Origin: Akkermansia sp.
GTDB lineage: Bacteria; Verrucomicrobiota; Verrucomicrobiia; Verrucomicrobiales; Akkermansiaceae
Direction: 5' to 3'
DNA: 41,030 bases
Assembly (NCBI GenBank): GCA_017555205.1
Contig: JAFZGW010000016.1
Coordinates: 1 to 41,030, forward strand
Of this stretch, positions 30,826 to 38,611 are shown piece by piece. The notes below the pieces were generated by a model. That model did not search any database. It was not told the DNA's origin and saw nothing but the letters and a program-made list of their open reading frames with translations. How positions within the stretch are numbered: position 1 is the first letter of the stretch; every line of letters begins with the position of its first letter. The translations under genes were made by a program, and so were the position numbers.

Positions 30826-32382
30826 TTATTTATCGGAAGGTGTGGTGGGTTTGCGGAAGATGAGGCTGTAAAGCAACACAACCGCAAAACAGATGGCGGG
30901 TACGATGAATGAGGCGCGCACAGCGGCAGAGCTGGTGCCCAAATTGGTGTCCCATGTGTTGTCAAAGGCAGCCGTCAGGCCAAGCCAGCAGCTGTCGGCA
31001 TCGCCGATGATACCGGCCATCCACGGGGTGATGAGAGCGCCACCGAGAATGGCCATGATGAGACCGGCTGCGCCGAGCTTGACATCTCTCTGGTTCAACC
31101 CACCGAGAGCGATGCCGTAGATGGTGGGGAACATCAGGCTCATGCAGCCGGACATGGCGATAAGGCAGAGAATGTTGGCCGAGAAATCCAGCCCGCCGAT
31201 AGAGAAGAGAACCGTGCTGGGCAAATAGATGGTGCCGGCGCAGGTTGCCAATGCGCCTATTGCAAACACGCTCATCATATCAGCCGGGTTGAATTTCTTC
31301 ATGAAGTAGGTTGCTACCCAACGGCAGGCAATGAAGAGAATGAGTGAAATGAGGTAATAAGTGGCTGCTGTGGCGGGAGTTACACCCAGCTCCTTACAGC
31401 AGTATACGTTCAGGTAAGTCCATGCTGCAATCTGTACACCCACATAGAAGAACTGGGCAATTACACCGCACCAGTAGCGCGGCTGGCTCAACAGGGAGAA
31501 GAGCATGGAGCGATAATCCTTCACTATGAACAGATATGCAATCGGACCCAGTGTGCCGCAAAGTACCCAAGTTACTTTGTCCATGTCGGGGAAGAGGAAG
31601 TAAAGTACTACCAACGGTACAATGGCAAACAGGGCAGCCCAAAGTACACGCAAACCACTGCCGTTGCTCGGTGTTTCTGTCTGAGTCTCCGTTGCGGATT
31701 CGTTTTGTTCATCTTTTGTGCGCAGGAAGAACAGCCAGATGAGGAAGGCTACGCCGCAAAGTCCCACATAGGGAGCGCATACCCAGAAGAGCTCGGCGTG
31801 AACGATTTCGCTCAGCTGCTCAGCAGGCATGGCGGCACGCTCATCGGCCGTAGCCGGATTGAGGTGGCTGAGAATCAGTTGCTGTGCAAGCAGAATACCG
31901 CAGATAGAACCCACCGGGTTGAATGCCTGGGCAAAGTTCAGTCGGCGAACCGCTGTTTTCTCCGGCCCCAAAGAAATAACGTAGGGGTTACATGTGGTTT
32001 CCAGCACGGAGCAACCGCAAGCTACCACGAAAATAGCAATGAAGTAGATTTCAAAACTCTGATTGATACAGGCCGGAATGTATGCCAGCGCACCCGCTAT
32101 ATACACGCCAAGGCCGATGAGCACACCTTTCTTGTAGGAGAACTCTTCGATGAGAATGGAGGCAAAAATGGCCAGCACGGCGTAGGCACCGTAGAAAGCC
32201 ACTTGCACCAATGCAGCTTGTTCTTGCGGGATAGTAAATATATTTTTGAACGCCGGCACCAAGTTGTCGGTCATGTTGTTCAGTAGCCCCCAGAGCGCAA
32301 AGCAGCTCACAAGCATAAAGAAAACCGGCCTGAATCGGCGCGGCACGACGGGTGTCATGTCACCTTTCACGTATTTGCTCAT
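30826..32382 (-). CDS. fucP: L-fucose:H+ symporter, major facilitator superfamily
   Basis: The protein imports L-fucose with a proton across the inner membrane. With the ATG at 32382 it has 518 residues and about 12 membrane segments. Typical FucP features are the first helix (FFMLVSCFALWGLLNNMTDNLVPAFK), the acidic and polar residues in it, and ETTCNPYVISLG in helix 4. A Glu-Thr-rich loop of about 25 residues separates the two halves. A promoter directly upstream places the transcript start at the ATG. It is the first gene of the fuc operon and is divergent from the GH95 gene. Confidence 0.95.
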   Translation of the reverse strand: MSKYVKGDMTPVVPRRFRPVFFMLVSCFALWGLLNNMTDNLVPAFKNIFTIPQEQAALVQVAFYGAYAVLAIFASILIEEFSYKKGVLIGLGVYIAGALAYIPACINQSFEIYFIAIFVVACGCSVLETTCNPYVISLGPEKTAVRRLNFAQAFNPVGSICGILLAQQLILSHLNPATADERAAMPAEQLSEIVHAELFWVCAPYVGLCGVAFLIWLFFLRTKDEQNESATETQTETPSNGSGLRVLWAALFAIVPLVVLYFLFPDMDKVTWVLCGTLGPIAYLFIVKDYRSMLFSLLSQPRYWCGVIAQFFYVGVQIAAWTYLNVYCCKELGVTPATAATYYLISLILFIACRWVATYFMKKFNPADMMSVFAIGALATCAGTIYLPSTVLFSIGGLDFSANILCLIAMSGCMSLMFPTIYGIALGGLNQRDVKLGAAGLIMAILGGALITPWMAGIIGDADSCWLGLTAAFDNTWDTNLGTSSAAVRASFIVPAICFAVVLLYSLIFRKPTTPSDK

Positions 32383-32388
32383 GCACAC

Positions 32389-32416
32389 ATTCTACCATGT
32401 TCAGCACATAGGTCAA
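32389..32416 (-). promoter_or_regulatory. fuc operon promoter, leaderless
   Basis: On the minus strand TTGACC (32411-32416), a 16-bp spacer and TAGAAT (32389-32394) end 6 nt before the ATG at 32382. The -35 box touches the A/T dyad at 32414-32447. Confidence 0.75.
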
Positions 32417-32447
32417 TCAAAAAAATGAGGGCGATTTTTTTTGATTG
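32414..32447. promoter_or_regulatory. A/T-tract dyad between fucP and GH95, candidate operator
   Basis: CAATCAAAAAAAT (32414-32426) and ATTTTTTTTGATTG (32434-32447) are inverted repeats with a 7-bp GC-rich centre. The left half overlaps the fucP -35 box. No regulator gene is nearby, so the binding protein is unknown. Confidence 0.6.
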
Positions 32448-32546
32448 CCAAGGGAAGAGTTCTGTGCTATTAATAGAATATCGCTACTTTGCGATGCCTG
32501 TAGGGATGTTTTATCCTTGTCAGACTTTGTTATCAACGTAGTTATT

Positions 32547-35009
32547 ATGAAAAAAACACTATTAAGCCTGAGCTTGTTGTCGGCAGCTATAGCTGTCGCG
32601 GGTGATTTCTCGGCCTCTGATCATTTGTGGTACAGACAGCCTGCGGTTGTGCCTAATACCGCGTTGTCATGGACTGTGGTGCCGCACGCAACAGGCAATT
32701 TGCCCGGCAAGAACAATCGGGATACATGGGAAAGTCAGACCCTGCCGGTTGGTAATGGGCGCGTAGGTGGCACAGTTTATGGTGGTGATCATCTGGATTG
32801 TGTGGTTCTCAATGAAGTGAGCTTGTGGTCCGGTGGTGCCAATGCCCCGCAAAATGGTGCCGGTTATAATTACGGACCGGTCTCCGGGCAAAATGAGTTC
32901 GGTAGCTACCAGCCTTTTGGCAATCTGTATGTGGCGTACGAATACAACGGTAATACGGAAGACTATGCTCGCTCTTTGGATTTGCGCCGTGCCGAGGCCG
33001 TAACTGCGTTCAAGGCAAATGGAGTAAAGCATACTCGCAGCTGTTTTGTGAGCCGTCCGGACGATGTTATGGTTTATACGGCAGAAGCGGATAAGCCCGG
33101 TGCCATCACTGCCAACATCGCGTTGACTCCCTATCATAACGTGCAATATTCACAAGAGGGGGAAGATACGCTTATCATGCGCGGAACACTGAGCAACGGT
33201 CAGGTGTTCGAGGGGCGTTTGCAAGTGCGTGCAAAGGGGGGGAGTGTGAAATTGCTGGGCCCCCGTGCCGAGGTGAAGGTTGTTTACGCAGGGCGACAGG
33301 ATGCGATGAAGCCCGCCTACAGTCCTTCTCATTTGCCGCATGTTGAGGTGCGTGGCGCCGATTCTCTGGAAATCTACGTAAGTTTGGCTACGGATTACAA
33401 GTTGAGCTACGCTGATTCTTGGAAAGGTGAAGACCCGAGTGTCCTCAATAAGAAGGTGTTGAGTGCCGCTGTGGCTAAGGGGATAGAAGCAATCCGTGCT
33501 GACCACAGACGCGATTTCGCGAAGTATTACGACCGTATGAACTTGCAGCTTGGTGAATCGCCTAAAGCATTAGCCGAATCTCCCACAGATGTGCGCCTGA
33601 AATCGTACAGAAACCGCTACGACCGTGGCTATCTTACCTATGACCCTGATTTGGAGGAGCTCATTTATAACTACGGGCGCTACGTCCTCATTTCCGGCTC
33701 TCAGCCCGGCAACTTGCCGGTAACCTTGCAGGGTATATGGAATAACAAGGTGCATGCGCCTTGGGCTTGCGATTATCACAACAACATCAATTTGCAGATG
33801 TGTTATTGGGCTGCCGAGGTGGCTAATCTGTCTGAGTGCCACCAGCCGCTCATTGATTTCATTCGGGCGATGGAGCAACCGTTGGCAGAGAGTACCCGCA
33901 AGCATTTTGGCAACCATGTGCGCGGTTGGACTACCCGTATATCTCAGAATCCCTGGGGTGGCGGCGGCTGGATAAAGTGGAATCCTCCCGTCAATGCTTG
34001 GTATGCTCTACATATATGGGATCGTTACCTTTATTCGCAGGATGAAACCTACTTGCGCGAAGTCGCATACCCCCTGCTCAAAAATATCTGTCATTTCTGG
34101 GAGGATGAGCTTAAGGAGGTAGGAGCGCAAGGGAAGGGACTGCAAACCCGTGCACACGAGCAATCTCCCGTGCAGGAGCTCAGCGTAGCTCGGCACCCCG
34201 AGTTGGCTGAGATTAAAGAGGGGGCGTTGGTGTGCCCCATGGGGTGGTCCCATGAATGGGGTCCGCTTGAAGATGGCTGTGCTCACGACCAGCAGCTGAT
34301 TTGGGAGCTTTTCGATAACACCGTTCGCGCAGCGGAATTGCTTGGCGTGGATGCCGAATGGGCTGCTCAGCTGGCTGCAAAGCGCGACCGCTTGGTCGGT
34401 AATCGTATAGCCGCCGGTGGTTATTTGCAGGAATGGATAGTTGACCGTCCCGGAATGGTGTCCAATCATCGCCATACTTCGCACCTTATCGGTGTGTTCC
34501 CGGGTACGTCTATCTCGATGGCCAAGACTCCGGACTTCGCTCGCGCTGCGATGAAGAGCCTTGAGCTGCGTGGGCTCGGCAGTGATAATCGGCGCAGCTG
34601 GACCTGGCCTTGGCGCACGGCGCTGTGGGCTCGATTCCGCCAGCCGGACAAGGCTTACAGCATGGTTCAGCATTACATTCGTTACAATGTGCTCGATAAC
34701 CTTTTCGGTAATCATCCCCCCATGCAGATGGATGGTACATACGGTATGCCCGGTGGCATGAGCGAGATGCTCATTCAGAGCCATGCCGGTATTATTGAGC
34801 TACTGCCTGCTATGCCCGCGGTGTGGGCCGATGGTTCCGTGAAAGGTATCCGTGCTCGCGGTAATATCACCGTCGATATGGTGTGGAAAAATGGCAAGGT
34901 AACGGATTATAAGCTTACCACAAGCTCACTCTCCCCGAAACCGGTAATCGTGCTTGTCAATGGCGAGCGTGTACAGGTAACACCTACTGTGGTGCCTGTT
35001 GCCGATTGA
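32547..35009 (+). CDS. Secreted GH95-family alpha-L-fucosidase
   Basis: The enzyme removes terminal fucose, typically alpha-1,2-linked, from mucin or milk-type glycans. With the ATG at 32547 it has 820 residues and a signal peptide (MKKTLLSLSLLSAAIAVA, cleaved before GDFS). The N-terminal beta domain includes WESQTLPVGNGRVGGTVYGG. The (alpha/alpha)6 barrel carries NNINLQMCYWAAEVANL with the two catalytic Asn, the EWGPLEDGCAHDQQLIWELF segment in the region of the acid Glu, and PPMQMDGTYGMPGGMSEML with the catalytic Asp. It is divergent from the fuc operon, which would use the released sugar. Confidence 0.93.
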   Translation: MKKTLLSLSLLSAAIAVAGDFSASDHLWYRQPAVVPNTALSWTVVPHATGNLPGKNNRDTWESQTLPVGNGRVGGTVYGGDHLDCVVLNEVSLWSGGANAPQNGAGYNYGPVSGQNEFGSYQPFGNLYVAYEYNGNTEDYARSLDLRRAEAVTAFKANGVKHTRSCFVSRPDDVMVYTAEADKPGAITANIALTPYHNVQYSQEGEDTLIMRGTLSNGQVFEGRLQVRAKGGSVKLLGPRAEVKVVYAGRQDAMKPAYSPSHLPHVEVRGADSLEIYVSLATDYKLSYADSWKGEDPSVLNKKVLSAAVAKGIEAIRADHRRDFAKYYDRMNLQLGESPKALAESPTDVRLKSYRNRYDRGYLTYDPDLEELIYNYGRYVLISGSQPGNLPVTLQGIWNNKVHAPWACDYHNNINLQMCYWAAEVANLSECHQPLIDFIRAMEQPLAESTRKHFGNHVRGWTTRISQNPWGGGGWIKWNPPVNAWYALHIWDRYLYSQDETYLREVAYPLLKNICHFWEDELKEVGAQGKGLQTRAHEQSPVQELSVARHPELAEIKEGALVCPMGWSHEWGPLEDGCAHDQQLIWELFDNTVRAAELLGVDAEWAAQLAAKRDRLVGNRIAAGGYLQEWIVDRPGMVSNHRHTSHLIGVFPGTSISMAKTPDFARAAMKSLELRGLGSDNRRSWTWPWRTALWARFRQPDKAYSMVQHYIRYNVLDNLFGNHPPMQMDGTYGMPGGMSEMLIQSHAGIIELLPAMPAVWADGSVKGIRARGNITVDMVWKNGKVTDYKLTTSSLSPKPVIVLVNGERVQVTPTVVPVAD

Positions 35010-35042
35010 TACCAACAGCTTATCTTTGGGAATTGAAAAATC

Positions 35043-35074
35043 AGAAAGCCGCAGTCGTGAGACTGCGGCTTTCT
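35043..35074. terminator. Bidirectional terminator between GH95 and the FHA-like gene
   Basis: AGAAAGCCGCAGTC pairs perfectly with GACTGCGGCTTTCT around GTGA, between two convergent genes. Sequence on both sides is A/T-rich. Confidence 0.8.
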
Positions 35075-35100
35075 GCATATTAAATAATAAAGAAAGGAAA

Positions 35101-35700
35101 TTACTGCATGAAGATAGGCAGCGGATTGCCGGTGGTCTGCCAGCTGTAGAGAGCCAAGCCGGCATAGAAAGCACCTATCAGTACAGCTACAACATAGAAG
35201 GTGTTAATTTGCTCCATCTTCTTGTTGTAGTTCAAAGTGGCCGTTGTACGATCGGGGGATGTCGGGCGGGAAATCGGGCGCTTTGCAGTGGGAGAACCGA
35301 CCTTTTTCTTCTTTTTAACAATCTTCTTCTTTTTGGGGGCGGCGGCGGGTGCAGCGGGTGCTGCGGCATTTGCGGCCGGGGCAGCTGCATTTGCGGCCGG
35401 GGCTTCATCAGGTACAAAGGTGATGGTGGCCTGACCAACCTGATATACAACCCCGGCTACCATGTATTCATTTTCCACCGGCTTGCCATTGGCAAAGGTG
35501 CCGGCACCGGAGCCGAGGTCAGAGATGGCATAGCCATCTTCAAAAAGGGTGATACAGCAGTGCTCGGCAGCAAGCCCTTGTACTTCGGGCATGTCGATAC
35601 TGCAATCCTCAGATGTACCAATAATCACCTCCACGCCGATTTCATCGGGCAAATCATAGGAGGCGGTAATGTCGGAGTATGTAACGTTAATTGAGGCCAT
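35101..35700 (-). CDS. Tail-anchored FHA-like protein
   Basis: The product is 199 residues. Residues 20-95 form an FHA-like domain ending DLGSGAGTFANGKPV, a good match to the DxGSxNGTFxNG consensus. The two residues that normally hold phosphothreonine are missing: the Arg of GR is Thr29 (IGTSED) and the Ser of Ser-x-x-His is Ala44. An Ala/Pro linker (98-122, with a repeated APAANAA unit) and a Lys-rich stretch (123-134) follow. A single membrane segment at 168-186 anchors it with the FHA domain in the cytoplasm. Convergent with GH95. The partner is unknown; the FHA-like GTPase at 19147 is one candidate. Confidence 0.8.
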   Translation of the reverse strand: MASINVTYSDITASYDLPDEIGVEVIIGTSEDCSIDMPEVQGLAAEHCCITLFEDGYAISDLGSGAGTFANGKPVENEYMVAGVVYQVGQATITFVPDEAPAANAAAPAANAAAPAAPAAAPKKKKIVKKKKKVGSPTAKRPISRPTSPDRTTATLNYNKKMEQINTFYVVAVLIGAFYAGLALYSWQTTGNPLPIFMQ

Positions 35701-35843
35701 GTCTGATTTTCAGTATGCCATATATTGCGCGAAAATCAATCATAAAGTGACAAAGCAGCGTTTTTTTATTGTTTAGTAACGAGATTGGTAGGTTTGCTGC
35801 GATTTTTGCGGAGTGTTCAACTCTGCAGGATGGTTGATATGTG

Positions 35844-37394
35844 TTAATTTTGTTGCAACCACTCGCAAAATTTTTCTGCCCAAGCGAGAGAAATGCCGGG
35901 AAGCTCCGCGATTTCTGCGGCTGTGCGGGAGCGCAGGTTGGGCAGGGTGCGAAAACGTGCAAGGAGCAGTTCTTTGCGTTTGGTTGTCATACCGGGATAG
36001 GCATCCAATCGACTTTCGCGCACTCGGCGGCGAACCAGCAGTTCGTTATAATTATTGGCAAAGCGGTGCGCTTCATCTCGCAGGCGTTGCAACAGACGCA
36101 AGGCTCCGCTTTCTTTGCTGAGTACCAAGGGCTCGCTACGCCGTGGAAAGTATATTTCTTCGTCGCGCTTGGCCAGACCGATAACCGGCATATCTGCCAG
36201 TCCGACCTCGGTTAGCACCTGCATAGCGGTTGCCAGTTGTCCTTTGCCGCCGTCCACTACCACGAGGTCGGGTACGGTGATGGGCGCTTTTCCTTCGGCA
36301 CTGAGTTGTTTCAGCCACGCATAAGTTCCCATGTTATCGGGTTTATTGAACAGAGCACTGCTTTCGTTTACGATTCGTGAGTAACGCCGGCGCACGACTT
36401 CCAGCATACTGGCGAAGTCATTTTGCCCATCCACGCCGCGTATGCGGTAACGGCGGTAGGCTTTGTTGTCGGGGCGCCCATTGGTGAACCTCACCATCGA
36501 GGCCACAATGTGGTTGTCCGACAGGTTGGAGATGTCGAAACATTCCATGACGGCAGGTGGCTGGGGCATATTGAGGGCAGCGGCAAGCTCCGCCAAATCC
36601 TCATCGGGGTTGACTGTACCGGGTAAATCTGCCATGCCGCGGGAGAATCTGCGTGCCGGTTCGAGGGTCTTAATGATGTTTTCTCTTACATCCCGCAGGC
36701 GGGCAGCTCGCTCGAAGTCGAGCGCCTCGGCTGCATCCATCATTTCTTTTGTGAGTGCGTCGAGGTGTTCTTTACGTCCTCTTCCTTCTAAAAGACCGAG
36801 TGCGGTATCGAATTGCGCACGATATTCTTCGGCAGATATGCGACCAATACAGGGAGCCGAGCAACAGCGTATTACATCATCGTGGCAGTGGCGGTATTGC
36901 TCCTCGCCGGGGTGACGGCAGGTACAGGTGCGCAGTCGAAAGCGGTGGTTGAGCCATTCTATGGTTTCTTTCAGCGCGGTGGAATGAACAAAAGGCCCGA
37001 TATAGCGTGCTCCGTCGTCTTTGCGCAGGCGTACAAGGGTGAATCTCGGTAGTTCTTCCTGCCGACTGGCTCGCAATAACAGGTAGCGCTTGTCGTCCCT
37101 CAGCTGCACGTTGTAGTGCGGGCGGTATTCCTTGATGAGCTTTTGCTCGAGTATGAGCGCTTCTTGGTCGTTTCTTACCTCGTAGTAATCAAAATCTTCA
37201 ATGGCGGCAATCAAGGCTCGCGTTTTACTGTTTTCGAGTGTAACGCGGGAGGGTGAAAAGTAATTTGCCAGTCGGCGGTGCAAATCTTTGGCTTTGCCAA
37301 CGTAAATGATGCCGCCGCCGCTGCCTTTCATGAGGTACACGCCGGGGCGGTGTGGGGTGCCGCGCCATTTTTCTTTCACGTTGATGCCGGCCAT
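35844..37394 (-). CDS. uvrC: Excinuclease ABC subunit C, internally shortened
   Basis: UvrC makes both incisions in nucleotide excision repair. It has 516 residues against about 610 in E. coli. The GIY-YIG nuclease is at 15-95 (GVYLMKG, IIYVGKAKDLHRR, with Glu83 for metal). The UVR motif is at about 210-240. The RNase H-like nuclease follows at 284-450 (CFDIS, VVVDGGKGQL, RDEAHRFA), and helix-hairpin-helix repeats are at 465-514. Only about 45 residues separate the UVR motif from CFDIS, where E. coli has about 150, so a middle segment is missing. It is downstream of the 37413 gene by 18 bp. Confidence 0.93.
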   Translation of the reverse strand: MAGINVKEKWRGTPHRPGVYLMKGSGGGIIYVGKAKDLHRRLANYFSPSRVTLENSKTRALIAAIEDFDYYEVRNDQEALILEQKLIKEYRPHYNVQLRDDKRYLLLRASRQEELPRFTLVRLRKDDGARYIGPFVHSTALKETIEWLNHRFRLRTCTCRHPGEEQYRHCHDDVIRCCSAPCIGRISAEEYRAQFDTALGLLEGRGRKEHLDALTKEMMDAAEALDFERAARLRDVRENIIKTLEPARRFSRGMADLPGTVNPDEDLAELAAALNMPQPPAVMECFDISNLSDNHIVASMVRFTNGRPDNKAYRRYRIRGVDGQNDFASMLEVVRRRYSRIVNESSALFNKPDNMGTYAWLKQLSAEGKAPITVPDLVVVDGGKGQLATAMQVLTEVGLADMPVIGLAKRDEEIYFPRRSEPLVLSKESGALRLLQRLRDEAHRFANNYNELLVRRRVRESRLDAYPGMTTKRKELLLARFRTLPNLRSRTAAEIAELPGISLAWAEKFCEWLQQN

Positions 37395-37412
37395 AATCGG
37401 TGCAGGGGGGAC

Positions 37413-37889
37413 TTAGCTTTCCTCCGGTGGCAACATAAAGAGCAAACGCTCCATGCCGTGGTGAGTTACTTCATTCCAGAGCGCTTTTTCCAAGGTCGAT
37501 ACGCGCGCCGCTCGCTCCTCATCGCTCATCATGTTTACGGCTTCATCGCCGAAGTTTTCCACCAGACTTTGCTCGGCTGTGCGGCTTACAAGCTCCGCCC
37601 AGAAAACATTGTCTCGGAAGTCTTCCAACACATCTGAATAAAATGCTCGGTCAATATAGGGGCGTTTAAAGAACCAGTAGCCGCAGTCCGGGTTGAACTC
37701 CATGTGCCGCCCTATAGATGGTACTCCGCGCGCCGCCTTCAGCAGTGCAACACACAGTCGCTGCCAAGATTCGGCTCGTGAATCTCCACCATCGGGCATG
37801 GCTTGCCCGAGTATGGTCAGCACCATAGCGCACATCTCGGCTAAGTGGTGCATCTCAGTCTCACTGAGCTCTACATCCAGTTTCGTCAT
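37413..37889 (-). CDS. Hypothetical helical protein upstream of uvrC
   Basis: The product is 158 residues and mostly helical, starting MTKLDVELSETEMHHLAEM. A conserved-looking centre reads HMEFNPDCGYWFFKRPYID near 62-80, and the rest is charged helix. There is no signal or membrane segment. I recognise no family. It lies 28 bp after the SufT-like gene and 18 bp before uvrC on the same strand, so the three are probably co-transcribed. Confidence 0.7.
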   Translation of the reverse strand: MTKLDVELSETEMHHLAEMCAMVLTILGQAMPDGGDSRAESWQRLCVALLKAARGVPSIGRHMEFNPDCGYWFFKRPYIDRAFYSDVLEDFRDNVFWAELVSRTAEQSLVENFGDEAVNMMSDEERAARVSTLEKALWNEVTHHGMERLLFMLPPEES

Positions 37890-37917
37890 GTTGGGGCGTG
37901 TTGCAATGTGGCGGCAA

Positions 37918-38481
37918 TTAAATCAGCCCCAACTGCATGCGGGCTTCCTCCGTCATCATATCTTGGTTCCACGGCGGGTCCCACACAAACTCAATGTTCA
38001 CCTCGCCCACACCTTCCAGCGCGGATATACCGGCCTCGGCCTCGGCCATGAGGTGCGGTCCCATGCTGCAACCGGGGGCTGTCAGGGTCATGCGCACATG
38101 CACATAGGCACCGGCCTCTTTCTGCGGTACGATTTCAACTTCGTAAATGAGCCCCAGATTGACGATATCGACAGGAATTTCGGGGTCGTATACATTGCCG
38201 AGCACCTTCCATACCTTCTCTTCGAGGGTAAGATTGCTGAGGTCTTCCTTTTCTACTTCGACCTGTTCAGGGGCAATGATGCCGGCTCGCGCAGCCTCGT
38301 GTCGAGTGATTCTTACCAAGCCGATATCCGTGGCTGCGGTGATGGAGTTTCCGAGCATCTGAGTGATGTAGATACGCGAACCCTCGGGCAAGATGACGGT
38401 GTTGCCGGCCGGTACTTGTACGCCGGCGGTCTCAGCCTGGGTGATGACTTCCTGATTAAACATGATTGTGTGAGCGCTCAT
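37918..38481 (-). CDS. SufT-like (DUF59) Fe-S cluster assembly protein
   Basis: The protein probably helps deliver or mature iron-sulfur clusters. With the ATG at 38481 it has 187 residues. The N-terminal 75 (VQVPAGNTVILPEGSRIYITQMLGNS) match the leader of the long SufT form. The DUF59/MIP18 domain follows: VYDPEIPVDIVNLGLIYEVEI, then TLTAPGCSMGP with the conserved Cys, and VEFVWDPPW-like VNIEFVWDPPWNQDMM. No other suf genes are in the window. It is the first gene of a likely operon with the 37413 gene and uvrC. Confidence 0.88.
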   Translation of the reverse strand: MSAHTIMFNQEVITQAETAGVQVPAGNTVILPEGSRIYITQMLGNSITAATDIGLVRITRHEAARAGIIAPEQVEVEKEDLSNLTLEEKVWKVLGNVYDPEIPVDIVNLGLIYEVEIVPQKEAGAYVHVRMTLTAPGCSMGPHLMAEAEAGISALEGVGEVNIEFVWDPPWNQDMMTEEARMQLGLI

Positions 38482-38555
38482 TATCTCAGATTTCACGCGC
38501 TATGCAAGCCTAATCTCAGCCACCCGCAGCGTAAATTGAGTCAACAATAAGCAAG

Positions 38556-38583
38556 AGGGCTGCAGGATTTCTCCTGCAGCCCT
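38556..38583 (-). terminator. Terminator of the phosphate transporter gene
   Basis: AGGGCTGCAGGA pairs perfectly with TCCTGCAGCCCT around TTTC, 28 bp after the stop at 38612. On the minus strand the tail is CTTGCTTATTG, not a clean T run. Confidence 0.75.
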
Positions 38584-38611
38584 TTGTTTAACAACTGTCA
38601 GCTATGTTGGT

